DNA of 64,000 bases from Pollenia angustigena (taxonomy: Eukaryota; Arthropoda; Insecta; Diptera; Polleniidae): NCBI GenBank assembly GCA_930367215.1, contig OV884057.1, positions 103,937,284-104,001,283 of the forward strand, written 5' to 3'. Below are positions 35,301 to 45,348 of this stretch, in pieces. The position numbers and the translations under genes are program-made. How positions within the stretch are numbered: the first letter of the stretch is position 1; every line of letters starts with the position of its first letter. The notes below the pieces were generated by a model. That model was not told where the DNA came from, ran no database searches, and saw nothing but the letters and a program-made list of their open reading frames with translations.

Positions 35301-36159
35301 TGGAAAATTTGTATCGGTTCGTCCATTTCAAAATCTATATATAGATTTATTAGGTCCGTATCCTCGGTCGAAACAAGCTAACATCGGTATTATAATTGTA
35401 TTAGATCAATTTACAAAGTTTCCAATTCTTAAACCAATAAAAACATTTTCTTCTTCGGCAATTGTTGAGTTTTTGAGAAAAGAAGTTTTTCCCATATTTG
35501 GAACACCTGAAACGCTGCTGAGCGATAACGGTAAACAATTTAAGTGTTTAAAGTTTGAACAATTTTTAAAAGAACGCGGGGTGAAACATATATATACTGC
35601 GCTATACAGCCCACAGGCAAATGCCAGCGAGCGAGTAAACCGCACCATTATCGCTGGAATCCGCTCTTATATAAGTAAAGATCATTCTCTATGGGATCAT
35701 TACTTGACTTATATCGGAGAGGCTATACGAAGTTCTTTTCACCAGACGCTAGGATGCAGTCCTTACTACTCCTTATTTGGACAACACATGGTTACCCATG
35801 GTTCGGACTTCGAACTGCTTCGTAAACTGAAATACTCTGACTGCCGAGTTATAGGTCGTAAGGACAAATTTGATTTACTAAGGGGGAATATTTTAAGCCA
35901 TATGAAAAGGGCTTTCTTAAATTCGGCTAAAAGGTATAATTTAAGGAGTAATAATACTGGTTTCAAGGTTGGGGAAACAGTTTATAGGAGAAATTTTGTC
36001 TTAAGTAATGCTGGAACTAAATTTTGTGCAAAATTTGCCCCAAAATTTATTCAGGCAAAGGTAATTAGTATAAAGGGTAACAACATTTACGAATTAAGGG
36101 ATGAACAAACGGGAAAATGCAATTTTTATCATTGTAAAGATATTAGAAGGAGCACATAG
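32212..36159 (+). pseudogene. Gag-pol of the RING-bearing Gypsy, one stop and an internal deletion
   Basis: One frame runs from 32212 to 36159 with a single TAA at 34177-34179. There is no ATG before about 32596, although Gag-like sequence starts near 32257 (LLIEEFATRARANN), so translation may enter by frameshift from the RING ORF. The capsid region (about 32770-33270) has WDIKFDGSGRLSVENF. It passes abruptly near 33275 into the end of protease (VRTADGRE, IILGVDFW), so the zinc knuckle and the protease active site are missing. RT has LDLRHAFWQIP and VFVYLDDLLII; RNase H has CDASKFGVGAVLAQ; integrase has an HHCC domain, YIDLLGPY, LLSDNGKQF and NASERVNR. No env. Confidence 0.88.
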
Positions 36160-36209
36160 AAAATTTAGCCTTTTCTCATGTTTTGGTGGCTTTGCCACGA
36201 AACATGTTT

Positions 36210-37870
36210 TGTACTAGGTAAATTTTATGTTAGTGTCATGATATTAATAAACGTCCTATGGGCACCCTACTTTTACATACTTCAGAACACTTCCACATCT
36301 TTTCATTCATACACTGTTCTCATTCATAAAAAAAAAGTAAGCTATTTCATTGATTAACGTGTTTCATTCAATCGTGTTTTTTTATAGTTATTTATTTTAT
36401 TTTAATTTTTGGACAGGAGAAAATTTAATTGGGATAGTCCGAGGTTTTGTTGGGGTAAAAGTCGTGTCGTGGAAAAGTGAACCTAACCTAGGCACATTGG
36501 CTATAATTGCATTTTTATTTTTCAAAGCAGGTCATATCGTGACACCCCCGACTATTGGCGATTGAATATTAATATATATATATTGCTAGATAATTTCCAT
36601 CTTTAAATTCTCCTTCACACCGTACAATTGTGGCCGGCAAAATACTCCAAAAACAGGAAAGACCAACTCACAATATTCTTTTTTTTTTGTTCCTAAGCCC
36701 GGCGGAGTGTACACTCTCCGGGGATTTTTTATTGCAGTAGTTGGCTACATGAAAAAGAAAAGAAAAACTCGTAATATTAAATTTTTGTTAAAAAAAAAAA
36801 AAAATATTGGTTTCTAAAAGTGTTCTACCCTCGTGTTCTCATAAATTTGAGTAATTTTAATTTAAACAAATTTGCTACGTTTTGCGGATTTCATTTATTG
36901 GATTTTTATTTGTTTCTTCGTTATTCCTATTCCTTATTTTATTCATAAAAATAATAATTTGTAGTTCTATAGTTTTTTTTCATATTTTCGCTCTCTGGTT
37001 GTTTCGATTTCTTTTACTTACATTTTTTTGATTAAGCTATGCTTAATCCAAAAATAATGTAGAAGTAAACCCAGAGATTGACACAATAACGGAGAGTGTG
37101 TAAATAGTTTTATGTTAAACGTTTTTTTTTTTGTTAATAATTAATTTACGAGTATTTAAGTTTTAAGAGTAAAGTAATAACAAAGTATTGTTTTGTTGGT
37201 TAAGCAGTAAGAGCATCGATGGAGAAGATCTTCCACATCAGCCTGCGTCAAATAAAAAAAAATAACCTGTAAGTAAATTCTCTCTACTATAATTTATTTC
37301 TTTGTTATTATTTTTGTTTATGAAGTAAAAATAAGAAAGGAATTGTTGTTCTAGTAAATCTCTTCTTTTTACTCCAATTGTAATTATTTTCTTTACTACT
37401 TTTTATTTCTTTTTGTTAATTTGTTTTGGTACTTCATACGTGAAATTTAGGCGTTCATTTATAAACTCTCATTCCGCAATATTTTTATTGCAATCATTGT
37501 TTTCAGTTCTGCTTAAGTATCAGTTGAGTTTAGTACATACGATTTCTTTTATTTTTTTTTGTTATTTTTCTTGTGCTTTTGTAATGAGCCATATAAAACT
37601 TTATTTAAATCTTTATTCCTAATAATCTTAAACAATATTCTAATGCTCAGAAATTGTGGAAATAAATACTTTGTTAAATAAAGCCGGTATGAATTGCTAA
37701 AATTTAACTTTGGTCTGAACTTGGTTTAATTTGATTATGTAGATTGTTGGGTCTTCAATATCAGCAGAAGGCATGGAGGGTGTAGGGTCAAGAGCAGGCA
37801 TAGAAAGGGCTCTGTTTGAATATAATCCATCAGCCTACAATAAAATTAATTTTACACAAGATACGTAACA
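36210..37870 (+). repeat. LTR2 of the RING-bearing Gypsy
   Basis: 1661 bp, TGTACTAGG to ACGTAACA. It serves both as 3' LTR of the first unit and as 5' LTR of the second. It lacks the MITE of LTR1. A small hairpin (TTGGTGGCTTTGCCACGAA) lies just upstream, and no clear polypurine tract is seen. Confidence 0.92.
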
Positions 37871-37874
37871 GAAA

Positions 37875-37892
37875 TGGCGCCCAACGTGGGGC
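37875..37892 (+). promoter_or_regulatory. Second tRNA-Lys primer-binding site
   Basis: Identical 18 bases to those at 31506-31523, four bases after LTR2. Confidence 0.85.
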
Positions 37893-38435
37893 CCGAAGTT
37901 TTCAGGCCATACTTAAATACTTTCCATCCTAATTTGTTACAGGTTAAGGTAGTGGTATTAGAATGGAAGTCTTAGGTTTTTTTGTTTAGTTTTAGACAAT
38001 CGGATTTTGTAGATGATTAAAATTAATTAGTCTTCATAACCATGTCTATTTTAAAACTTTTTGTTAATATCGATTAATTTCGTTGTTAGGGTATTTATAA
38101 TAGGGAAATGCAGTTTTATTTTTATATAAGGTAAACTGATTACCATATTCTAACGACAATTTTATTAGGCTTTACTAAGTTTGCATAGCAATCAGTTGAG
38201 AAATAAGTTATTGGATGTTTGTTTATTCCTTTACTTACTTGCTGATATTAAACCTATTAACCGGGAAACATATGAGGATACTTATTCACTAAGATAGGAC
38301 TACATAATCAATTTAACTAATAGTAAGACCGAATTTTGCACTTTGAAGGAAACCTTTATACTTTGTTTATACTTAGCTTATATTGGAAGGAAAATACTGT
38401 TCTTTATCTAAAAATTTCCTTATTTTCGTATAAAT

Positions 38436-38687
38436 ATGTCTTTACGACACAGTAATGAAAATCTTTCATCGCAAGTTTGCTCAATTTGTCGGGACAATTT
38501 AAACAGTGCCGATCCAAGCGATATCTTAAGAACTTCTTGCAACCATCAATTTCATCGCAAGTGCTTATTAACTTGGTTAAAGCGCAACTCGACATGTCCC
38601 CAATGTAGAAGCCATTGTAGTAGTCGTGAGTTCGGAATCACACCAACTCCTAATAGAGGAGTTCGCAACACGTGCAAGGGCAAATAA
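38436..38687 (+). CDS. RING-H2 ORF, second copy
   Basis: Same 83-residue ORF as at 32067-32318 with two changes (G24 to S, and Y59 to H). All eight zinc ligands are kept. It is preceded by the same leader and followed by the same gag start. Confidence 0.88.
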   Translation: MSLRHSNENLSSQVCSICRDNLNSADPSDILRTSCNHQFHRKCLLTWLKRNSTCPQCRSHCSSREFGITPTPNRGVRNTCKGK

Positions 38688-39250
38688 TACACAACAAGAT
38701 ACATCTTCGAATTTAATTTCTATTTTACCGTCAACTTCGACACAGGCCATTAATCAGTCACCAGAACCGAATTTAAGATCTGGACCAGCAACGTCCGCAA
38801 ACAGTATTGATCAGAATCCGAACAATACCGATTCTTTAGATGATAGTAGAATTCGTAACCTGGTTACTGCGATAGTTTCAGCAAGACAGGCAAGTATTTT
38901 TCAGGACTTAGATGATCGTATAACTCGTATTGTTGAGAGTGCTTTATCTACAGCATTAGGTAATATGAATGTATCGGCCCCTCCTAATCCTTCTCGCAAT
39001 ACGGGTCCCGATTGGCCACAGGATAGGCCAACTTTTTCAACTGATAATTTACGAAACATTCCAGGAAGTAGATTCGAAAGTCGTATTAGTGATGTTACAG
39101 TCATGAATAATTCTGCTAAGGTAGCAAATTTAATTAACAGTTGGGATATAAAATTTGATGGATCCGGTAGACTTTCCGTGGAAAACTTTATTTACCGAAT
39201 AGAATCTCAGGTATTTGATAATTTAAATGGTAACTTTGAATTACTTTGTG
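38626..39250 (+). pseudogene. 5' part of gag, second copy, truncated
   Basis: Matches the first gag up to the codons for NFELLC and then diverges at 39250. As in the first copy there is no ATG at the start of the gag frame. The rest of gag-pol is absent. Confidence 0.85.
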
Positions 39251-39431
39251 TTTATGGTAAGTTTTATAGCCAGCTTCTTTATACCGCTATTTATATCTAA
39301 AAATGTGTGTACAAATTTTCTGTTATACTGTTTCTTGTTAGGGCCCGTGTAGTTTTTCTAACTTTAACAGAACCCACGCTGACTGAAGCAGCCGTTAAAT
39401 ATTCAAGGTACACACTTTGGGAAATGCACAA
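39251..39431 (+). other. Foreign 180-bp segment inside the composite, intron-like
   Basis: Lies between truncated gag and the last LTR piece and matches neither. GTAAGT at 39256 and a pyrimidine-rich stretch ending in AG near 39342 look like a short intron. After it, one frame reads VVFLTLTEPTLTEAAVKYS. It could be a captured host fragment or a relic of another element; I recognise no gene. Confidence 0.4.
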
Positions 39432-39478
39432 AATCCATCAGCCTACAATAAAATTAATTTTACACAAGATACGTAACA
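39432..39478 (+). repeat. Last 47 bp of a third LTR
   Basis: AATCCATCAGCCTACAATAA to ACGTAACA matches the 3' end of LTR1 and LTR2 and is followed directly by the CTGG duplication. Confidence 0.9.
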
Positions 39479-40630
39479 CTGGTCAAAGTGCTTACAAATA
39501 AACAATATCGACAACTGACATAACTATTACAGATGCAAATATGTTTATGGCTTCTATAGTTACTTTACGACTTAGAAGTGAAATCTCTGAGCATTGGAAA
39601 AATCCTCGCGCATCGTCAGTCCATTTTTGCCGTCCGATATTTTTTAAATATGCAAAGGAGTCTTCAGAAATAATCAAGTCTACAGTAAATGATATAAAAA
39701 AGCAAAATTCCGAACTAAAGCCTTCTGTTATTGAAATGAAGAATGGAAAAAAGGTTTTCATTAATTATGAATTTTGTCTTACAATGATTGATGGCAAAGT
39801 CTTAAATGTAATAACAGATACTTTTTCAACTTTGAAGTGTGCAATTCGCAAAAAGTCACAGAAGGACTTTCAAAATTTTAATGATTCAAGTGATGAGCAA
39901 AACTATGACTGTGGAATTTCTCCGTTACATGCCAGAATTAGGTGCATGGAGTTTATTTTAAAATTAGCGTTTACAATTCCGAGAGAACGAGAAAGTTTTC
40001 ATGAGAATGCAACACCAAAAGAAAAACTAACTGCTCCAAAAAAATATTATACAAAATGAATTTCTTAAGAACCTTGGACTAAAAATAGACTGCCCAAAGC
40101 AGGGATATGGAAATACTAACGATGGTAACATGTCCAGATCGTTTTTTAAAAATGATGAGGTAACAGCCCAAATTACTGGTGTCGACAACCATATTATAAA
40201 AAGGTTGGCAGTTATTCTAAATGTTATAAACTCTAGAGAAATGGCAAATGGCCCAAAGTTTCAGGACTATGCATCAAAAACTGCCCAGCTTTTGGCTCAA
40301 AAGTACCCTGAGAAGAAACTTACTCCTACGGTCCATAAGATTTTGGCTCATGGATATCAATGCTTACCAATTGGAGAGTTATCAGAGGAAGCCCAGGAAT
40401 GCAAAAACAAAGATTACAAGCACTTTAGATATGCGAATACTTGCAAAATTTCACGGATTAGACAGAATGAGGATCTTTTTAATATGTTGGCGGCCTCTTC
40501 AGACCCACTGATTTTATCGCGGAGACATGTAAGATCTCGAAAGGATTTGGAAGAATATAATTATAGCTCCGATATGTTAAGTCTATTACAAATCGCTCAA
40601 AATGTTAATGACTATTTTGAAGAAAACTAA

Positions 40631-41214
40631 CTATTAAAAAAATTAATAAAAATAACTCAATATCATATATATCATACTAGAAAATAATATTATAAATTAA
40701 TATTAGTATTAAAAATATTTCAATAATTTTTATCTGTAATATAAATAAAAAGAGTTATATTAATATAACATATTATATTAGAGTAGCATTTTTTCTAGAC
40801 TACCCTATGAGAATGTCATTTAAAGCACAAAAAGTTGTGTTTTAAATGTTTGAGAAATTTTAAAAATATCATTACTTCAAAATATATGATTTTTGCGACA
40901 AGAAAGGTCAAAGGTTCAAATTTCTTGGTAACTTCAAAAATTATGATGTTTTTAACAAAAAAAACCACTGTGCAGAGTGCCTCCACAAAGCTATGGCCAA
41001 TAATGATACTCATTTTTAAGTTATGATGTTTGTAAAAAAAAACAGTCGAAAGCAGACACTGTGCACAGTGCCGCGCCCAACCTGTGACCTTGCAAATCAT
41101 GTATATTAAAGATAAAGGAGTTTTCCTTCAAATGCTTTTTAAAATTTTTAAATATCTTTATCAGTTCAAAAGTTATGATTTTTGCAACAAAAAAAGTCAA
41201 AAGGCCCAACTGTG
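40631..41214 (+). other. Right end of the Transib-like element with three end-like units
   Basis: After the transposase stop comes AT-rich sequence, then CACTGTG at 40966-40972 followed at once by CAGAGTG, CACTGTG at 41057-41063 followed at once by CACAGTG, and the true terminus AACTGTG at 41214. Related ATCATAA(C/T)TT blocks lie inward of each. This looks like transposon ends joined to one another. It has no ORF. Confidence 0.65.
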
Positions 41215-42371
41215 CGCCGTAGGTCGATCAGCAAATCAAAGTGTTTGATGAAATCCGATCCGATTATTGGTGACGTAACGTTTGCGATGATAAACGACCA
41301 ATGGAAGTCACGGTTCAAGCCGAGATCTAATTTTATTCGTTTTTCACCAATAACCTTTATAGGGTCCCGTTGGCGGCAAATAGTGTAATGGGCGTTGGGC
41401 GAGCGTCAAGTAATTTTGAAGGCAAAGGCAAAACAGAAACATCTGCGCCACTATCTACAAGGACATTTTTTTTGGAATAATTATCTTTAACCTGAAGGCG
41501 AAATATTTGACACTTGGGAGGGCCTTCGCCAAGCTCCTCCGCTGGCCGGACAAGTCAATCCGATGATGATGAGGCGCTTGTAGACACCGTGTTTACCTGT
41601 TTTTATGCTTACAGGGGCTACGGCACTTTCTGGCATTTGCGGCATATTTTTTGTGATACCAGCACTCATCACCTCTTGCACCAGAAGCGTAAGCGGGACA
41701 GCTTGGCGATCGATTGCGTGTAGTTGTAGGTTTACGAGAACGTGAACGCGATCGTGTGAAAAATCTTTCAAACCGTTTACCTAGCTTGATAATTGCTTCA
41801 CGTAACTCACCTATCTCACTTGCCGGTTGTTGTTGTATTCGATTGGAAGCCATTGCGTCTATAATGGAGTCGGCGATTTTTGTAAACTCGGATGCGCTAC
41901 CGGTTGAAGCAGCCACGACGGGTTGAGCGAATTCTGGAAGACGTTTAGTCCATAAACCCTTCAAAGCTGCGTCTCCCAACGTGTTTCCAGCTGCACGTTT
42001 CATTTCGAAGATCTGAAGGCTTTTTATCGCCGAGCGGAAGTTCCGAAAGAAGACGGTTAAGGCGGCGTTCATTCATACCTATCGGTAAGTGGCATGGAAG
42101 CAATTACGTCGGCCAACTGCGAAATTACATTAGGATCGAGCGCCGCCAATATAGTTGCGGTTTTTTGCTTGTCGGCCACGATGCCGGACGCGGTGAACCA
42201 AAAGTCCATCGTTGTAAACCACGCCTCGATGATGGTGTTTGACACCTGGGGAACTGGCAAAAGTGCGTAAACAGCGGAAACGTTCTGTGCGAGACCATGG
42301 TGCTGTGGTGAGCCAGCGGTTCCGTCAGTTACCATTGCGGTACAATTGCCGCTGTCGTTTGCGTTATTCAT
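41215..42371 (-). pseudogene. gag: gag and protease fragment of the CsRn1-like Gypsy
   Basis: The ATG at 42371 opens a capsid region (AWFTTMDFWFTASGIVADKQ, LPLTDRYE-like end). A deletion or frame change near 42070 follows, and the second part reads GLWTKRLPEFAQPV and EFTKIADSI. It ends in an Arg/Ser-rich stretch and an atypical zinc motif (CWYHKKYAANARKCRSPC) typical of Mag/CsRn1-like Gag. Protease follows in another frame (about 41460-41215) and ends at LLIDLRR, where the Transib-like element begins. Confidence 0.8.
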
Positions 42372-42408
42372 CGAGAAAAAAAATATGGCGGACAGATCGT
42401 TCTAGATA

Positions 42409-42798
42409 ATTGAAGCACAGCCGCGAATAACGTTTTAAGTTACAAAATAATAATTTTTCAGGAGAGCAAAAAAACGTTTTTTGACATGCAGCATTATTTG
42501 TTTAAAACATTTTTTTTCTTTTATTAAAAATAATAATAATAATAAAAACTTTAATGCAAAAGGCTTTTAAAACATTATTCCGCACTGCAAACCCATTTCG
42601 GTTTCATCATTTTTTTAGTAACTTGCAATGCTCTTCCACTGGCTGACACTTTGTACGCCATTTTGAAGGCGTTAAGGTGCACAATTTTGTTTGATTTTAT
42701 GTTTAAACTGTGTAAGAGAGTAAGGACAACGGTTATCTGCAAAAAACAGTTTTTTCAAAATGTGGCGTTTACAACGTTATTCGCGGCTGTGCTTCAAT
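42409..42798. mobile_element. MITE in the Gypsy leader (390 bp)
   Basis: Ends are ATTGAAGCACAGCCGCGAAT and its inverted copy, with similarity continuing to AACGTT. It lies between the Gypsy primer-binding site and gag. No ORF, no certain target duplication, family unknown. Confidence 0.75.
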
Positions 42799-43020
42799 TG
42801 TTAAAGTAGAAAACAAAATGGCCGAATCGATTTTGTAGCAAGGAAGAATTTAATTGTAAGATACCAGACCACGTCGCACAGTGCTTTGGCCCATAGACAT
42901 AAATAAAAAAAAAAAACAAGTCTTATATTGTGCTTAAAAATGTACAGATCGATAGATAACAAAATAATTAAAATGAATTTTGAAGAATTTTTAAGATTTA
43001 ACTCTTTTTGGCGGCGCTAG

Positions 43021-44000
43021 AGGGCGCCAAAGTTTGAGAATTTATAGTAAAAATGACCAAACAACTACTTGAGTTTTACATGCTTTAGGAAAACTGTTGT
43101 AAAACTGTTGTTTTTTAAAGCACGAGATTGAAATTTTTTTCTGTAGTAGTTTACTATATTTAGAACTAACTGTAAAAAATTTTTATTGATTTATTTTCTC
43201 ATAAGTGTTTTTTTATTGGTTTGAAAAATGCTTATTATTTACTTAAGCTCTAAAAATTTCTTAACTTTGATAGAATATTAAAAAAAAAAGAAAAATATGG
43301 TCTATGGGTTTTTTTCTGATTTCGAATATTTAGACTGTTTTCTAATAACTACAAGAAAAAAAATTTTAAAAATTTTACCACAACTTGAAAAAAAAAATTT
43401 TTTTTTAAATGGCTATTTTCATGATTTTTCATCAAATTTTGATAGTTTTCAGGAGTTTAAAAAACAATTAACTACAAAAACTGTGAAATATTAATTCAAA
43501 CTTATACCATTCAATAAAAAACAACAAAAATCAAAATATGTATAAAACATTTTTTGTGTTTGTCTGCATTTTACGGCATAAGAGGGCGCTGAAATCATAA
43601 ATGCCCTTGGTTTTTTATTGTTTCAAGAAAATAATTGTAAAAAATTCATTTTCTGGATTACGAGATTCAAATTTTTTTCTGTAACACCTTACTATATTCT
43701 AAACCATCTATAAAAAAATTTTACTGGAATTATGCTCCTATACATATTTTTTAATGGTTTGAAAAATGCTTATTATTTAGTTAAGCTCTAAAAATTTCTT
43801 AACTTTGATGGAATATTTAAAAAAAAAGAAAAATATGGTCTATGGGTTTTTTTCTGATTTCGAATATTTAGACTGTTTTCTAATAATTACAAGAAAAAAA
43901 ATTGAAAAAATTTTACCACAACTTGAAAAAAAAAATGTATTTAAAAAAATGCTATTTTCGTGATTTTTGCTCAAATTTTCATAGATTGAATTAGTTTAAA
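43021..44000. repeat. Two-unit tandem repeat, period about 538 bp
   Basis: Blocks such as ATATGGTCTATGGGTTTTTT and GACTGTTTTCTAATAA recur with the same order and a 538-base offset. The units are clearly diverged at their starts. No ORF. Confidence 0.8.
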
Positions 44001-44096
44001 AAAAATAAACTAGGAACATAATAAGAAATATTAAGGTATTAAAGTGGTTTTATGTAATTATAATGAAACGTAACTAATAACTAAAATAAATTTCAG

Positions 44097-44386
44097 GGTG
44101 CTTGTCCGAAGAAGCATTGGAAGCCAACCACAAAATCGTGAGAAAAACCAGACTATCCCACGACGACACTCATAAAGATTTAATGACTCATTTAATACTT
44201 TCCTTAGATCCGTTGTTATCTTCAAAAAGGAATCCAAAGACTAAAAAAAATATATTTTTTGAAGAAATTGAGAAATATATACTGAGAGAAAATGTTGATG
44301 AACCAGCTAAAGATGACGAAACAAATGTTTCGTTGAGCGGCAATATTTTTTTCGAAGAATCCAGTACTGAAGATGATTTATTCTAA
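44097..44386 (+). pseudogene. C-terminal fragment of a RAG1-like transposase
   Basis: Preceded by TTTCAG, which could be a splice acceptor; there is no ATG. The reading GCLSEEALEANHK, then HLILSLDPLLSSKR, aligns with LSEEAQECKNK and LLILSRR-region blocks of the transposase ending at 40630. The two are strongly diverged. The Glu of LSEEA is the candidate catalytic residue. Upstream exons are not recognisable, so this is a remnant or the last exon of a decayed gene. Confidence 0.65.
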
Positions 44387-45334
44387 TTAAAAAAATGACC
44401 ATATGTATGTAAATGTAATAAATAAATTAGTTAAAAGAAAATTAATTAGGAATATAATAAGAAATAATTCCAAATAATTCGTAGTATCGGCTCAGAATCA
44501 CTAAAAATATTAGTATTTACATACAAATTGGCGACAATGACTTTTACTATAGCTACTATGTCATGACAAAATGTTGTCTAGGTAGTTCCAAATTAAACCA
44601 TAGGTTCCATATAAACCATCATCCAAAAAACTCATGTATGTAGATGAAGATATCTAAATAATATTCGGCAGTAAGAACTTTTAAACGAATCTTAGCCTCA
44701 TAACATAATTTTGTTCTGGCGGGTCCATGATTGCCCAAATGGATTTCACTCTTTGAAATTTGATTACACTCTAGGAAATTTGTTTTTAAATACTATGCTA
44801 TAAGGAATCACATGGTCCGGTTTGTTCGATTATACTTTCTTACTTGTTATTTTTGCAAGAGCATTTTAAGCGTTTTTAACTCATTTTTCATTAAATGATG
44901 TTTTTGTATTTTTCACATTATTAATCCGATTCTACCAAAATTTGGCATACATATATATCTAACAAATATCAATTTTCATACCAAATTTTATTACAATCAG
45001 ACAATTTTTGTAAGTGTTATAGCATTTTTAAGAAAAAGGATATATGGCAGGACCTTGAGTCCTTGTTCAGATTTAAATGAAAATGTACACACACGTTGCT
45101 AGTAGTGTGTGTATCAGTATGACCATTCTTTGTAGTTTTGTGGGCATTATTGAAGCTAAAATTACATTTTTCCATTTCAGGACACATGGGAGGTAGGCGT
45201 GTCCTTGGACCGATTTGTCCAAAAATTCATATTTTTCTTAACTAAGCTATTTTATGCTAGTGTACCAAATTTCAAAAATTTCTGACAACTCCTTCTATTT
45301 ATGTCCCTTCGTTATATGGGGACAAAGCACTGTG
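44387..45334. other. 3' non-coding part of the second Transib-like element
   Basis: AT-rich, no ORF; ends in the terminal CACTGTG. Confidence 0.5.
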
Positions 45335-45348
45335 CGTCGGGGTCACCA
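45335..45348 (-). promoter_or_regulatory. Primer-binding site for tRNA-Trp, interrupted
   Basis: On the minus strand TGGTGACCCCGACG; the last bases of the site (GTG) lie across the inserted element at 42869-42871. Together they complement the tRNA-Trp 3' end over 16 bases, as remembered. LTR sequence probably begins four bases further right (45353). Confidence 0.75.

Larger units (their letters stand above)
29523..39478 (+). mobile_element. Young composite Gypsy LTR retrotransposon carrying a RING-H2 ORF
   Basis: Order: LTR1, leader, RING ORF, gag-pol, LTR2, leader, RING ORF, 5' part of gag, a foreign-looking 180 bp, and the last 47 bp of a third LTR. CTGG flanks the whole (29519-29522 and 39479-39482), and removal continues the transposase frame (CDGSSG then QSAYK). 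So it is one insertion. LTR1 and LTR2 differ at few positions apart from a MITE in LTR1, which suggests recent origin. The primer-binding site fits tRNA-Lys. Pol is of the same lineage as the relic at 1-952. Confidence 0.92.
26130..40630 (+). pseudogene. RAG1-like (Transib-type) transposase, broken by two insertions
   Basis: Three coding pieces join in frame after removal of insertions and duplications: 26130-26703, 29266-29522 and 39483-40630, about 660 codons, close to the usual Transib length. The N-terminal piece contains SRKGRPAKTINE and EEALAFFMDLGLSKEK. The middle contains DLMDHTSKRIVQSF and WGCDGSSG, whose Asp is a likely catalytic residue. The last has HFCRPIFFKYAKES, PTVHKILAHGY and IGELSEEAQECKNKDY, whose Glu is a candidate final catalytic residue, then SSDPLILSRR. 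The middle catalytic residue cannot be placed with confidence. Lesions besides the insertions: TAA at 26607-26609, TAA at 39499-39501 and a frameshift near 40050. The transposase would cut and paste by a DDE mechanism. The family call is from remembered RAG1/Transib patterns. Confidence 0.75.
20767..41214 (+). mobile_element. Transib/RAG1-like DNA transposon, enlarged by nested insertions
   Basis: A 5-bp duplication CGCCG flanks it (20762-20766 and 41215-41219), and removal restores a Gypsy reading frame. The left end starts CATTGTGGCGCC; the right end, read inward, starts CACAGTTGGGCC. Both have a GCAAAAAT block 22 bp after the first seven bases, which resembles V(D)J recombination signals and known Transib ends. 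It carries a RAG1-like transposase gene (26130-40630). Much of its 20.4 kb is inserted sequence: a long fly repeat (20969-25563), a TIR element (26704-29265) and an LTR retrotransposon composite (29523-39478). Without these it would be about 3.3 kb. All lesions taken together, it is inactive. Confidence 0.85.
42877..45334 (+). mobile_element. Second Transib-like element, inserted in a primer-binding site
   Basis: Ends are CACAGTGCTTTGGCCC and the inverted CACAGTGCTTTGTCCC, flanked by CGTCG (42872-42876 and 45335-45339). It contains a RAG1-like C-terminal coding fragment (44097-44386) and a tandem repeat (about 43021-44000). Removing it with one CGTCG restores a 16-base tRNA-Trp primer-binding site. 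The left-end A-run and the right-end ACATAAATA lie 23 bp inward of the heptamer. No complete transposase is present. Confidence 0.85.

Noticed and set aside
43021..44000. CRISPR-like array
   Set aside because: Only two long diverged units, no short regular spacers; the source is eukaryotic.
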